Shown here piece by piece: positions 1-6,508 of a stretch of 64,000 bases of DNA; position 1 is the first letter of the stretch; each line of letters starts with the position of its first letter. A program made the translations under genes and the position numbers. Under the pieces are notes generated by a model. It worked only from the letters and a program-made list of their open reading frames with translations. It ran no database searches and was not told the DNA's origin. The stretch comes from Alteromonas lipotrueae (GTDB taxonomy: Bacteria > Pseudomonadota > Gammaproteobacteria > Enterobacterales > Alteromonadaceae): NCBI RefSeq assembly GCF_019249215.1, contig NZ_JAESDI010000004.1, forward strand, positions 1 through 64,000, in the 5' to 3' direction.

Positions 1-77
1 CTCAATGGTTAGAGATGGTGTAATGTGGGAAGAAAAAGCGGCTTAATGTTTGAGTTGACACCATAGTCGTTTGTTAG
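1..77 (-). repeat. Partial attC site at window edge
   Basis: The minus-strand sequence GCCTAACAAACG at about 67-78 matches the R''-L'' end of an attC. The rest of the site lies to the left of the window. It marks the end of the cassette that occupies about 78-325. Confidence 0.5.
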
Positions 78-288
78 GCGTACAACTGAACGTATGCGGC
101 TTTGCCGCCAACGCTTGCCTACCAAACCGCTGAATTAAAATAATAAAATAACGATAAAACAACCTAGTACAGAAAGCTAGATGTAACTGCATAGTTGGAT
201 AAAAGCACGATCTGATAAGAGCGAGAAATTTGATTTTGTGACGGAGCTTAAAACGACCTAGCAAAACAACCTTTCTGCGAAATGCCAC
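43..288 (-). CDS. Doubtful small ORF in leftmost cassette
   Basis: An 81-residue basic ORF is the only sizeable reading frame in a cassette of about 250 bp. It runs through the attC core at about 70-78 and stops inside the attC, which is unusual but not unknown for cassettes. The composition (many K, R, F, C) and the lack of any recognisable domain make it equally likely that this cassette carries no protein gene. No function is proposed. Confidence 0.25.
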   Translation of the reverse strand: MAFRRKVVLLGRFKLRHKIKFLALIRSCFYPTMQLHLAFCTRLFYRYFIILIQRFGRQALAAKPHTFSCTPNKRLWCQLKH

Positions 289-324
289 AAATGAAGCTTC
301 TTTTTGATTCTGTAGGGAACAGCC

Positions 325-433
325 GCATAACTTTTAAATAAGGGGCGATAACGCGTAGGGCATAATAGCGAAGCGGCCCTGCGTGTTAGCGTCCCAACGA
401 GCGACAGCGAGTGACTTTATTTTTTTGTTATAC
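325..433 (-). repeat. attC site (long type)
   Basis: A 109-bp imperfect palindrome runs from GCATAAC at 325 to GTTATAC at 427-433. The inner arms (ggggcgataacgcgtaggg with its complement ccctgcgtgttagcgtccc) can form a long hairpin. It follows the gene at 428-739 on the minus strand, whose stop codon lies in the outer core box. Confidence 0.85.
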
Positions 434-739
434 ACCAGATAGCCAACCATAAAACGCGATACCACCACACAGAAAACTGAACAAAAAATACGGCAACAAA
501 TTTACCCGCATGATTTGTGAAGATGGTTCGTTTCCAAAATACTCTTTGCGCTTGCCAAGCACTGGCCCTGCCATATAAAAAACGATGCTGACTAAGAACC
601 AGCAATAAAACGCCCCTTGCGTAAGTGATACTGAACCGGACACTATGAGGAAAACCATAAGCAATGTTGCTAATACAGCGACAAGAGCAACACCAAGTTT
701 ATATCCGTTGCTTGGCTTTTTGTTGGTAATAAAATCCAT
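428..739 (-). CDS. Cassette-encoded small membrane protein
   Basis: This is a 103-residue protein of unknown family. Hydrophobic segments at about residues 14-35, 41-60 and 80-100 suggest three membrane helices with a short basic loop (GKRKEYFGNEPSS) between the second and third. The first ATG (MDFITNKK) was taken as start; a TTG four codons upstream is possible. The stop overlaps the core of the following attC. It is a typical ORFan integron cargo gene and no function can be read from it. Confidence 0.65.
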   Translation of the reverse strand: MDFITNKKPSNGYKLGVALVAVLATLLMVFLIVSGSVSLTQGAFYCWFLVSIVFYMAGPVLGKRKEYFGNEPSSQIMRVNLLPYFLFSFLCGGIAFYGWLSGV

Positions 740-761
740 ATTATCTATCAATTACAGTGGT

Positions 762-869
762 GTATAACTTTCCAATAACGGGCGCAGGTACGTGGGGCAT
801 AATGGCGAAGCCGCCCCGCGTGTATGCGTCCCAGCGAACGTAGTGAGTGTGTTGATTGGGTTGTTATAC
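762..869 (-). repeat. attC site (long type)
   Basis: A 108-bp palindromic site runs from GTATAAC (762-768) to GTTATAC (863-869). The middle holds ggggcataatggcgaagccgcccc, which folds into the terminal hairpin. It is almost identical to the site at 2324-2431. Confidence 0.88.
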
Positions 870-875
870 CCGTGC

Positions 876-1298
876 CTAATCATATATGCCAGGCGTTAAA
901 ACTTGCATTAACTTCTCAGGGTTTTCAACAGATGTAAAACCAAACTGCGAGTACAATCCGTGTGCGTCACTTGTTGCTAGCATAAACCTACGGAGACCTT
1001 GCAGATCTGGATGGGATGATATGTTTTCCATAAGTTGTTTACTTATCCCTTGACCACGATACTTTTCTATTACAAAAACGTCGCTTAGATATGCAAATGT
1101 AGCTTTGTCCGAAATAACTCTAGCAAAACCGACTTGGCGTCCATCGTTAGCATAGGCTCCAAATACAAGGGAATTGTCTATGGATTTTTGTAATGTTGAG
1201 AGCGGAATGTTTTTTGCCCAATAGGAGTTAGCCACGAAGGAGTGGATTAATTCGATGTCTAAGTCATCGTGGCTTGTACTTATATTAATTCCTTTCAT
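876..1298 (-). CDS. GNAT-family N-acetyltransferase (cassette)
   Basis: This 140-residue protein matches the single-domain GNAT fold, which uses acetyl-CoA to acetylate an amine. The acetyl-CoA binding motif A is visible as EKYRGQGISKQLM at about residues 77-89, after strand 4 (FAYLSDVFV). The C-terminal part with YSQFGFTSVENPEKLM is the usual GNAT ending. An AAGGAT ribosome site precedes the ATG. GNAT genes are frequent integron cargo and some confer drug resistance, but nothing in the sequence shows the substrate. Confidence 0.85.
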   Translation of the reverse strand: MKGINISTSHDDLDIELIHSFVANSYWAKNIPLSTLQKSIDNSLVFGAYANDGRQVGFARVISDKATFAYLSDVFVIEKYRGQGISKQLMENISSHPDLQGLRRFMLATSDAHGLYSQFGFTSVENPEKLMQVLTPGIYD

Positions 1299-1317
1299 GA
1301 TAGCGATCCTTCAGAGG

Positions 1318-1423
1318 GTATAACTTTTAAATAAGGGGCGCATACGCGTGGGCTACAATGCGAAGCAGCCCACGTGTATGCGTCCCAGCGAACGAAGTGA
1401 GTGACTTAATTTTTTTGTTAGGT
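1318..1423 (-). repeat. attC site (long type)
   Basis: A 106-bp site runs from GTATAAC (1318-1324) to GTTAGGT (1417-1423). Its arms gcatacgcgtgggct and agcccacgtgtatgc are near-perfect complements. Confidence 0.88.
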
Positions 1424-1810
1424 GCGTGCTTGTTCATAACACTCTAGCATGTAATATGCACTCTCTTGCTGTTCGTGACTTAACATTTCTGTTTCTGAAA
1501 TAGAGCGAACCAAACAATATTCCTGCTCCTTTTTAATACTACCTCGATTTAAGACTTTCATGAATTCTCTGAAATTTTTGTTTTGAAATGAACTTAAAGA
1601 CGGCAATCCGATAGACAGCAATTTCGAATCTAGAGCAGCTTGATCTGTTTTGCGCATATGAGATGAAATTTCTATCGCGTCATTTGCGGCTAGGCGAACT
1701 GACGTCAGAGAGCCCTTCATTAAACTCTCTTTAGATAGATAATCGAAAGCTTCATTAGTCTTAAAAACTAGCGCGACGAATTCAGCGAGAATTTCCTTTT
1801 CTGTTTTCAT
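1418..1810 (-). CDS. Hypothetical cassette protein, helical
   Basis: This 130-residue protein has no recognised family. It is predicted mainly helical, rich in Glu, Ser and Leu, without signal peptide or membrane segment, so probably cytoplasmic. The ATG at 1810 (MKTEKEILAEF) lies about 12 bases inside the cassette from the core site at 1816-1822. The reading frame stays open through that core into the neighbouring attC, but those codons belong to the attC. The end overlaps the next attC. Confidence 0.65.
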   Translation of the reverse strand: MKTEKEILAEFVALVFKTNEAFDYLSKESLMKGSLTSVRLAANDAIEISSHMRKTDQAALDSKLLSIGLPSLSSFQNKNFREFMKVLNRGSIKKEQEYCLVRSISETEMLSHEQQESAYYMLECYEQART

Positions 1811-1815
1811 GAAGC

Positions 1816-1910
1816 ACCTAACGCCCAAATAATGGGCTAAAAATAGTGGGCTAAAATGGAGCGAAGCGAACAGCCCGCTGTTTTTAGTCCTGTTAATTTG
1901 CTTGTTATAC
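1816..1910 (-). repeat. attC site (short type)
   Basis: A 95-bp palindrome runs from ACCTAAC (1816-1822) to GTTATAC (1904-1910). Its arms (gcccaaataatgggctaaaaatagtgggct and agcccgctgtttttagtcctgtt) differ from the long sites but resemble the site at 3792-3889, which defines a second attC family in the array. Confidence 0.82.
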
Positions 1911-2285
1911 GGCGTTTACATCACAAGTTCGAACAAGGGAATTGAACCCTCCGTACACCATTCGCTTAGCATCAAAACCTGAATTAGATGAATTAATCAA
2001 ATCAACCACCCTTGAATCTGAACTAACCTTCTCGTTTGCCAAATCACGTGTCTCACGAGAATCAAATACTACCCATCCAAATACGACGATTTCATTATCC
2101 GTTGCCGCTACGACATCAGTGAACGAGCGGGTACCTTCAAGGCTCATATCGTCACCGACATACTCGAAGTAATCAAGTGCACCATGTTCTTTCCAAATCT
2201 GTGCAACTGACTCAGCAAGCCGCTTGTATTCATTTAGATGATTTCGAGAAAGGGGAAACACGAATCCGTCAATGTAATTAGCCAT
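1905..2285 (-). CDS. DUF1428 (YbaA-like) family protein, cassette
   Basis: This 126-residue protein resembles the E. coli YbaA/DUF1428 family. The hallmarks YIDGFVFPL at the N terminus, EIVVFGWVVFDSRETRDLANEKVSSD in the middle and FDAKRMVYGGF near the C terminus are all present. Family members are about 115-125 residues with a ferredoxin-like alpha/beta fold and unknown biochemical role. A GGAG ribosome site precedes the ATG. The stop overlaps the core of the attC that follows. Confidence 0.82.
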   Translation of the reverse strand: MANYIDGFVFPLSRNHLNEYKRLAESVAQIWKEHGALDYFEYVGDDMSLEGTRSFTDVVAATDNEIVVFGWVVFDSRETRDLANEKVSSDSRVVDLINSSNSGFDAKRMVYGGFNSLVRTCDVNAV

Positions 2286-2323
2286 ACTTACTCCAATAGA
2301 GGTGACTGAACAGAGCTTCAGCC

Positions 2324-2431
2324 ATATAACTTTCCAATAACGGGCGCAGACATGTGGGGCATAATGGCGAAGCCGCCCCGCGTGTATGCGTCCCAGCGAA
2401 CGAAGTGAGTGCGTTAATTGGTTTGTTATAA
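2324..2431 (-). repeat. attC site (long type)
   Basis: A 108-bp site runs from ATATAAC (2324-2330) to GTTATAA (2425-2431). It is nearly identical to the site at 762-869, differing at only a few positions. Confidence 0.88.
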
Positions 2432-2438
2432 GCCATTG

Positions 2439-2702
2439 CTAATGATTACCATCCGAGCCGGCACCACTGCTATCTCTGGGGCCACCTCCAAACTCAGAAT
2501 GCTTTTTAATTGGGAGATCTTGGCTTTTGTGAAATTGCCAAAGAGCAATTGCAGCTATATAGGGAATTAACCATACAAGAAAGATTTGCGCAATTTTTTG
2601 CACATTATCTAAGTCATCCCTTTTCGCCAAGAAAACTGATACGGCTAGGCTTATTGCAATGTAAATTGCTAGTGCAGCGTATATCATAAAAAGAGAGCCC
2701 AT
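2439..2702 (-). CDS. Small two-helix membrane protein (cassette)
   Basis: This 87-residue protein has two hydrophobic segments, about residues 3-25 and 38-57, followed by a polar Gly/Ser-rich tail (FGGGPRDSSGAGSDG). The first helix begins immediately at the N terminus. AAGGA lies upstream of the ATG. It resembles the many short two-helix cargo proteins of environmental integrons; no specific family is recognised. Confidence 0.65.
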   Translation of the reverse strand: MGSLFMIYAALAIYIAISLAVSVFLAKRDDLDNVQKIAQIFLVWLIPYIAAIALWQFHKSQDLPIKKHSEFGGGPRDSSGAGSDGNH

Positions 2703-2720
2703 CTCATCAATTCCTTTGGC

Positions 2721-2828
2721 TTATAACTTTAAGCTAAGGGGCGCTGGCACGTGGGGCATAATGGCGAAGCCGCCCCGCGTGTAAGCGTCCCAGTGACCGT
2801 AGGGAACGGCTTGAGCGTTTTGTTAGCT
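2721..2828 (-). repeat. attC site (long type)
   Basis: A 108-bp site runs from TTATAAC (2721-2727) to GTTAGCT (2822-2828), with the same central ggggcataatggcgaagccgcccc hairpin as its neighbours. Confidence 0.87.
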
Positions 2829-3257
2829 TTCATCTTTTACCATTTTACCGCGCTGTTGATAAGCGCTTTCTGTGATGCTGAAATAAAGGGAAGTATTCTT
2901 GATTTGCAGGGCCCGCCTTTTAGCTATCCACTCTCTAAAGTTGTGTTTTTCTTCAATTCTGGACCAACTTATGAAAATTGGTTTACGCCAAAAAAGGAAA
3001 AATGAACGTTTTACCAGTAAGCCTTCTTTGAAGCAGTGTATAGCCATGGAGTTCCAATAGTCTTTCTCGGTCGAATATTTATAAGAAGAGCAATTTTTCC
3101 AAAAAAAGACCATTTCTATTGAGTTGGGCTTACCGTGTGGTTTGGGTATATTTTCACTTACAGCGACATACTCGCTCCAAAGTGGGTGAGTATTTTCTCT
3201 ATAGCTTAAATAGCTAAACAATAGTAACAGCGTTGAAATAATTAAGATGGCAAACAT
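2823..3257 (-). CDS. Hypothetical membrane-anchored cassette protein
   Basis: This 144-residue protein has one strong N-terminal hydrophobic segment (FAILIISTLLLLFSYL) and then a mixed, aromatic-rich soluble part with a second hydrophobic patch (SFFLFWRKPIFISWSRI) at about residues 83-98. The ATG at 3257 is 7 bases inside the cassette from the core at 3264-3270. The open frame extends 12 codons further into the preceding attC, which I do not count as part of the gene. The family is not recognised. Confidence 0.6.
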   Translation of the reverse strand: MFAILIISTLLLLFSYLSYRENTHPLWSEYVAVSENIPKPHGKPNSIEMVFFWKNCSSYKYSTEKDYWNSMAIHCFKEGLLVKRSFFLFWRKPIFISWSRIEEKHNFREWIAKRRALQIKNTSLYFSITESAYQQRGKMVKDES

Positions 3258-3263
3258 GATGAA

Positions 3264-3377
3264 AGCTAACGCCCACATAAGGGGCAGTAACACGTGGGCT
3301 AAAATCCGAGCGAAGCGACAGAGCCCACGTGTTACTGTCCCAGCGAGCCTGCGAGCGGCTTAATGTGATTGTTATGT
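3264..3377 (-). repeat. attC site (intermediate type)
   Basis: A 114-bp palindrome runs from AGCTAAC (3264-3270) to GTTATGT (3371-3377). Its arms ggggcagtaacacgtgggct and agcccacgtgttactgtccc are almost perfectly complementary. The outer part (gcgagcggcttaatgtgattgtta) differs from the common long type. Confidence 0.87.
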
Positions 3378-3379
3378 TT

Positions 3380-3775
3380 TTACTCGTATTTGGCCATTTC
3401 ATTTAGCAACTCTTCTTTTAGGTCTTGCGGCTCAATATACCAAAAGGTCCACTCTTGATTCGGAAAGACAGCAACTTTCATGTTATCTTGCTCAAATAGC
3501 GGAAGCCAATAATCAAGTAATTCTTCTAGGCTAATTTCTATTGCGGTGTGGCCCGGAAAATTCTCATCTGTGATTTTCTGGGCATACTCGTAATGTGGCC
3601 ATAATGGAAAATATTCAAAGTCTTCAGGTGCGACTGGGACGAGCCAGCCTTCCTCACTTTTGACACCCCATAGTTGCTGCCAGTCCGCGACTTTACTGAT
3701 GAAGTGAGCGTATCTATCAAAGCTATCTAATGCCAAAACAGCTTCATACTGCTTTTCATTCATCTTATAGGGCAC
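3380..3775 (-). CDS. DUF2750 domain protein (cassette)
   Basis: This 131-residue acidic cytoplasmic protein matches the DUF2750 family. The sequence starts with MNEKQYEAVLALDSFDRYAHFISKVADWQQLWGV in substance and continues with WLVPVAPEDFEYFPLWPH and a C-terminal IEISLEELLDYWLP block, all typical of that family. Function is unknown. The start is a GTG preceded by GGGAGAG; an ATG four codons downstream (3763) would also align with family members. DUF2750 genes are common in bacterial accessory DNA. Confidence 0.78.
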   Translation of the reverse strand: MPYKMNEKQYEAVLALDSFDRYAHFISKVADWQQLWGVKSEEGWLVPVAPEDFEYFPLWPHYEYAQKITDENFPGHTAIEISLEELLDYWLPLFEQDNMKVAVFPNQEWTFWYIEPQDLKEELLNEMAKYE

Positions 3776-3791
3776 TGAACTCTCCCTGTAA

Positions 3792-3889
3792 ACATAACGC
3801 CCTAATAATAGGCAAAAAATTGTTGGCTAAAATGTTGAGGAACGAAAACAGCCAACTGTTTTTTGTCCTTATTAATTAGCTTGTTATAA
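3792..3889 (-). repeat. attC site (short type)
   Basis: A 98-bp palindrome runs from ACATAAC (3792-3798) to GTTATAA (3883-3889). The arms aaaaaattgttggct and agccaactgttttttg pair. It belongs with the site at 1816-1910. Confidence 0.82.
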
Positions 3890-3895
3890 GGTATT

Positions 3896-4213
3896 TTAAT
3901 CCGGTCTGTATTCATAGTTTTTTCTTTCTTCAACGGATATTACATTCTTAACCATGTCTTTTTCGCAAGCGCCATACTTTAGGAAGTTTTCACGACCTTG
4001 TCGGATTGATAATCCGTGATTTGCTCCGGAAGGCTCATCCAATTCCCAGCCTGTGCCTTCATCTTCCCAGAAGCAAATTGGACAGATTAAGTAATTACCA
4101 CTTTCAGCAATACTAATGTATTCACAACATTCACATTTCACCCGAGGCGTAGGATCTTCTGGCGAATACCATTTAGGCTTCGGTTTAAATAAATTACGGA
4201 TTACTCGGAACAT
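3896..4213 (-). CDS. CPCC-type cysteine-rich protein (cassette)
   Basis: This 105-residue protein matches the CPCC family of small cysteine-rich proteins. Residues 27-51 hold CECCEY followed by CPICFWEDEG, so four or five cysteines could bind a metal such as zinc. The conserved ANHGLSIRQGRENFLKYGAC block follows at about residues 64-83. The biochemical role of the family is not established. An N-terminal basic stretch (FRVIRNLFKPKPKW) precedes the cysteine domain. Confidence 0.8.
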   Translation of the reverse strand: MFRVIRNLFKPKPKWYSPEDPTPRVKCECCEYISIAESGNYLICPICFWEDEGTGWELDEPSGANHGLSIRQGRENFLKYGACEKDMVKNVISVEERKNYEYRPD

Positions 4214-4222
4214 CCTTATGCC

Positions 4223-4331
4223 TTATAACTTTTAAATAAGGGGCGCAGGCACGCAGGGCATAATGGCGAAGCCGCCCCGCGTGTATGCGTCCCAGCCCGC
4301 GCAGCGGGCGAGCTTGATTTTTTTGTTATAC
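4223..4331 (-). repeat. attC site (long type)
   Basis: A 109-bp site runs from TTATAAC (4223-4229) to GTTATAC (4325-4331). It differs from its neighbours by a GC-rich extension (cccgcgcagcgggcgagc) that can form an additional small hairpin near the outer arm. Confidence 0.87.
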
Positions 4332-4337
4332 ACAAGG

Positions 4338-4721
4338 CTACTCCTTAATAAGTTTAAGCACTTCACTGTTTTCGGAGTCGAAGACAGATAGCGATGTGTC
4401 ATTTAACTTGATTGTGACGAATACATATTTGTCTTTGTAGCCATTGTACATTTCCCCAACCCACTCAGCTTCTGTTGATTGAACAATATTTTTGATGATT
4501 GTGAGGCCAGAGTTTTGTTTATGAGTCTGGTGTTCTTTAACACTTGCTACACCAGTTGTTAAATTGAATTCGATTAGAGCTGGTTTTGTTGCATGCTTCC
4601 AAACGCCTTCTATTGTTGATGAAGCAAATGCACTTATCGTTACTAAATAGGTGCCTATGAAAACAGAAAATAGAAGAGACGTTTTGGTTTTATTCACTTT
4701 AATTTTCCTGATTTTGCGCAT
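4338..4721 (-). CDS. Predicted secreted protein of rightmost cassette
   Basis: This is a 127-residue protein with a basic N terminus, a hydrophobic stretch (TSLLFSVFIGTYLVTISAFA) and a likely signal peptidase site after SAFA. The mature part of about 90 residues begins STIEGVWKH and looks like a small beta-rich periplasmic domain; no family is recognised. The ATG at 4721 is only 3 bases from the core GTTATAC (4725-4731) and has no obvious ribosome site. The frame stays open 23 codons upstream to an ATG at 4790, outside the cassette, so translation might begin there. Confidence 0.6.
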   Translation of the reverse strand: MRKIRKIKVNKTKTSLLFSVFIGTYLVTISAFASSTIEGVWKHATKPALIEFNLTTGVASVKEHQTHKQNSGLTIIKNIVQSTEAEWVGEMYNGYKDKYVFVTIKLNDTSLSVFDSENSEVLKLIKE

Positions 4722-4724
4722 TGT

Positions 4725-4731
4725 GTATAAC
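4725..4731 (-). other. Right-hand boundary core site (attI or decayed attC)
   Basis: The minus strand reads GTTATAC, the same core as the attC sites, and marks the 5' end of the rightmost cassette. The sequence beyond it (4732-4850) does not fold into an attC-like palindrome, which fits an attI site or a degraded attC. A short inverted pair (gcgcgttttt at 4752-4761 and aaaaacgcgc at 4865-4874) lies beside it. Confidence 0.45.
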
Positions 4732-4790
4732 AATTTAATAGTGCGCAAATTGCGCGTTTTTCTTCCGAGCATGTGCTCGTTTTTATCCAT

Positions 4791-5329
4791 AGTGCCATCA
4801 TTCAGAGTTTACTGAAAGTCAAAGAGTACAGAGGTTACGCTTAATAAGGGCTAATTACGTAAAGGACAAAAACGCGCGATTGGGTCGTTTTCCTGAATAT
4901 AGGGGAAAGGCAGCTACAACCGTATATGTAGACAGGCATCTAACTCTCAACAATGACAATATTTTGGGCAGAAACTAGCACATTGGGTCCATTAAGTAAT
5001 AGATAACCAACTTCCGCTTTACATACATTGCGGTAGTCCCCTTAGCTTAGCCTTGCATGACCAGTTTTAGCGTAATGTAGCCCGAGGTATTTATTCGGCT
5101 TTGCCGCTGCAAATGCAAAAATTTAACGTTTAGATTGGAAGTGATACTCGTCCAGAATTTACTTTGCTATGTTCGAACTTATTTGTTAAGTATAAAGCTC
5201 CTCCAAAGCCATCACCGCGATTAGACTTTGGCTTCGTACTCACTAATAGGCCCGTAAAATGGATATAGCACCTATGAAAATGAGATTTTTGAAAAAAATT
5301 CTCTTATCGAATGAAAATAAAAAATCTGA
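4791..5329. other. Gene-free stretch right of the cassette array
   Basis: About 540 bases hold no convincing ORF on either strand and no recognisable integrase motif. Two features stand out: the inverted pair near 4752/4865, and a 71-bp segment at 5121-5191 whose ends read, on the minus strand, ACTTAAC and GTTAAAT, perfect matches to the attC outer boxes RYYYAAC and GTTRRRY. The inner arms of that segment pair only weakly, so it could be a decayed attC or chance. I see nothing else. Confidence 0.5.
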
Positions 5330-5954
5330 CGACCATCAGCCTCCCTACGCCAGCTCTACAAGCTGCTGACAGAGATTCTCACTTTGAATGACGATTGCCA
5401 CGTGGGATGAGATAAGGCCCGCTAAAAAAGAGATTTACAGTACCCGTAGTTTTGGAAATAGAGTTACTAAGCAAGATGAATTGAGAGCGGCGCTAGCGAC
5501 CCATGCTGAAATAGCCACCAAAAAACTACGCGCTCAACATTCTCTCGCTCATAGCGCCACCTTCTTTGCGGCAAATTCGCCTCATGATGATGGCAGATAT
5601 GTAAAGCGGTCGGCGCTTTCCAGCTTTGCTGTGCCTACCAATGATACTCGACACGTTATTCACGCAGCGTCTGATACGCTAAATAAACTCTTTGTTCCAG
5701 GCGTGCGTTATTACAAAGTGGGGGTGGGTCTGTTGGACATTTGCGACGAGAAACATCGCCAAGGCGATTTGTTTACGCCCAGTACGGACAACTCGGCATT
5801 AATGGCAGTTCTTGACAATACGAACGCTAGGTATGGCAAAAACACGATGCATTTTGGCGCTAGGGGCTTTCAACAAAGCTTTGCCATGAAAAGAGACTTT
5901 TTGACGAAAAGAGCCACTACCCGATGGGAAGAGATCCCAAGAATTAAATGTTGA
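5330..5954 (+). pseudogene. umuC: Truncated umuC (DNA polymerase V subunit) remnant
   Basis: The open frame from 5388 encodes 188 residues that match only the C-terminal part of UmuC, a Y-family translesion polymerase of about 420 residues. Visible signatures are YSTRSFGNRVT, LFVPGVRYYKVGVGLLDI, QGDLF, LMAVLDNTNARYG and the terminal MKRDFL..ATTRWEEIP. The polymerase palm and fingers are missing. Just upstream, in another frame, 5366-5398 reads LTEILTLNDDC, resembling the UmuC block that normally precedes this part, so a frameshift near 5396 is likely. No umuD is present. It runs opposite to the cassettes and is presumably non-functional. Confidence 0.88.
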
Positions 5955-6012
5955 GACGTGGGATAGCTTCTGTTCCGTGTTTCTACAGTTGCTTGCTTTG
6001 CCTGCTGATAAC

Positions 6013-6441
6013 TTAAGACTTTTGAGCAAAATACGCCATGATTTCAGCCTTGGTCATTTTTTTTGTTTTATTAGAAAAGCAATAGTAGTCTGGGCGTTGA
6101 TCGCTGAAGTACTGCATATCCATTTCTAACCCATCTAGTGCTTGAAATATACCAACAGGAATATTGTACTCGCCGGTCTCATTGAGCCTATAAAACAGAT
6201 GGGAACCACAGTTGCCACAAAAACCGCGAGAAGCCCAATCTGACGACCGGTGAATGCTTACGTTATTACCAGTAGAGGTTGTGTCTTCGAATTTAACCTG
6301 CGTACCGCATTGTAATGCGAACAGCGCCGAACCGCCCCACTGTCTGCAAGAATCACAATGGCAAACAGTGAATTTAGGATTAATATTCTCCGCCATTACG
6401 GTAATAGCCCCGCACAGGCAACTTCCTTGCGCACTTATCAT
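6013..6441 (-). CDS. GFA / CENP-V domain family protein
   Basis: This 142-residue protein has the zinc-binding Gfa-like fold. The conserved cysteines are visible: SCLCGAI at residues 7-13, CHCDSCR at about 28-34 and CGNCGSHLF at about 75-83. The family is named after glutathione-dependent formaldehyde-activating enzyme, but most small members have no proven activity, so a reaction should not be assumed. It is a single gene between the umuC remnant and an acetyltransferase, with a GGTGG-like ribosome site. Confidence 0.85.
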   Translation of the reverse strand: MISAQGSCLCGAITVMAENINPKFTVCHCDSCRQWGGSALFALQCGTQVKFEDTTSTGNNVSIHRSSDWASRGFCGNCGSHLFYRLNETGEYNIPVGIFQALDGLEMDMQYFSDQRPDYYCFSNKTKKMTKAEIMAYFAQKS

Positions 6442-6508
6442 TTACATACCACCTTATTTATTAAACGACGTAAAGTCCTCACCCAGTTTACGCATTTTTT
6501 ATGACAAT

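Larger units (their letters stand above)
1..4731 (-). mobile_element. Integron gene-cassette array (integrase not seen)
   Basis: Ten short cassettes, each usually with one minus-strand ORF, are separated by imperfect palindromes of about 95-114 bp whose outer ends carry integron core sites (GTTATAC, GTTAGGT, GTTATAA and similar on one end, the complementary xxxTAAC on the other). All ORFs read the same way, with the attC 3' of each gene, as in integrons. The array continues beyond the left edge. Reading direction places the integrase end on the right, near 4731, but no tyrosine recombinase ORF lies there. It is therefore either an array that has lost its integrase (a CALIN) or one with an unusual layout. 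Confidence 0.9.

Noticed and set aside
417-605. Minus-strand ORF of 62 residues overlapping the small membrane protein gene
   Set aside because: It is in another frame of 428-739, starts and ends within it or the attC and has no membrane or domain pattern.
2751-3005. Plus-strand ORF spanning an attC site and part of a cassette
   Set aside because: It crosses a recombination site and opposes the cassette gene; chance frame.
1-4331. The repeated palindromes considered as a CRISPR array
   Set aside because: Repeats are about 100 bp, variable and separated by whole genes; core boxes identify them as attC sites.
5799-6029. Minus-strand ORF opposite the umuC remnant
   Set aside because: No domain; reads across the remnant's conserved C-terminal codons in antisense.
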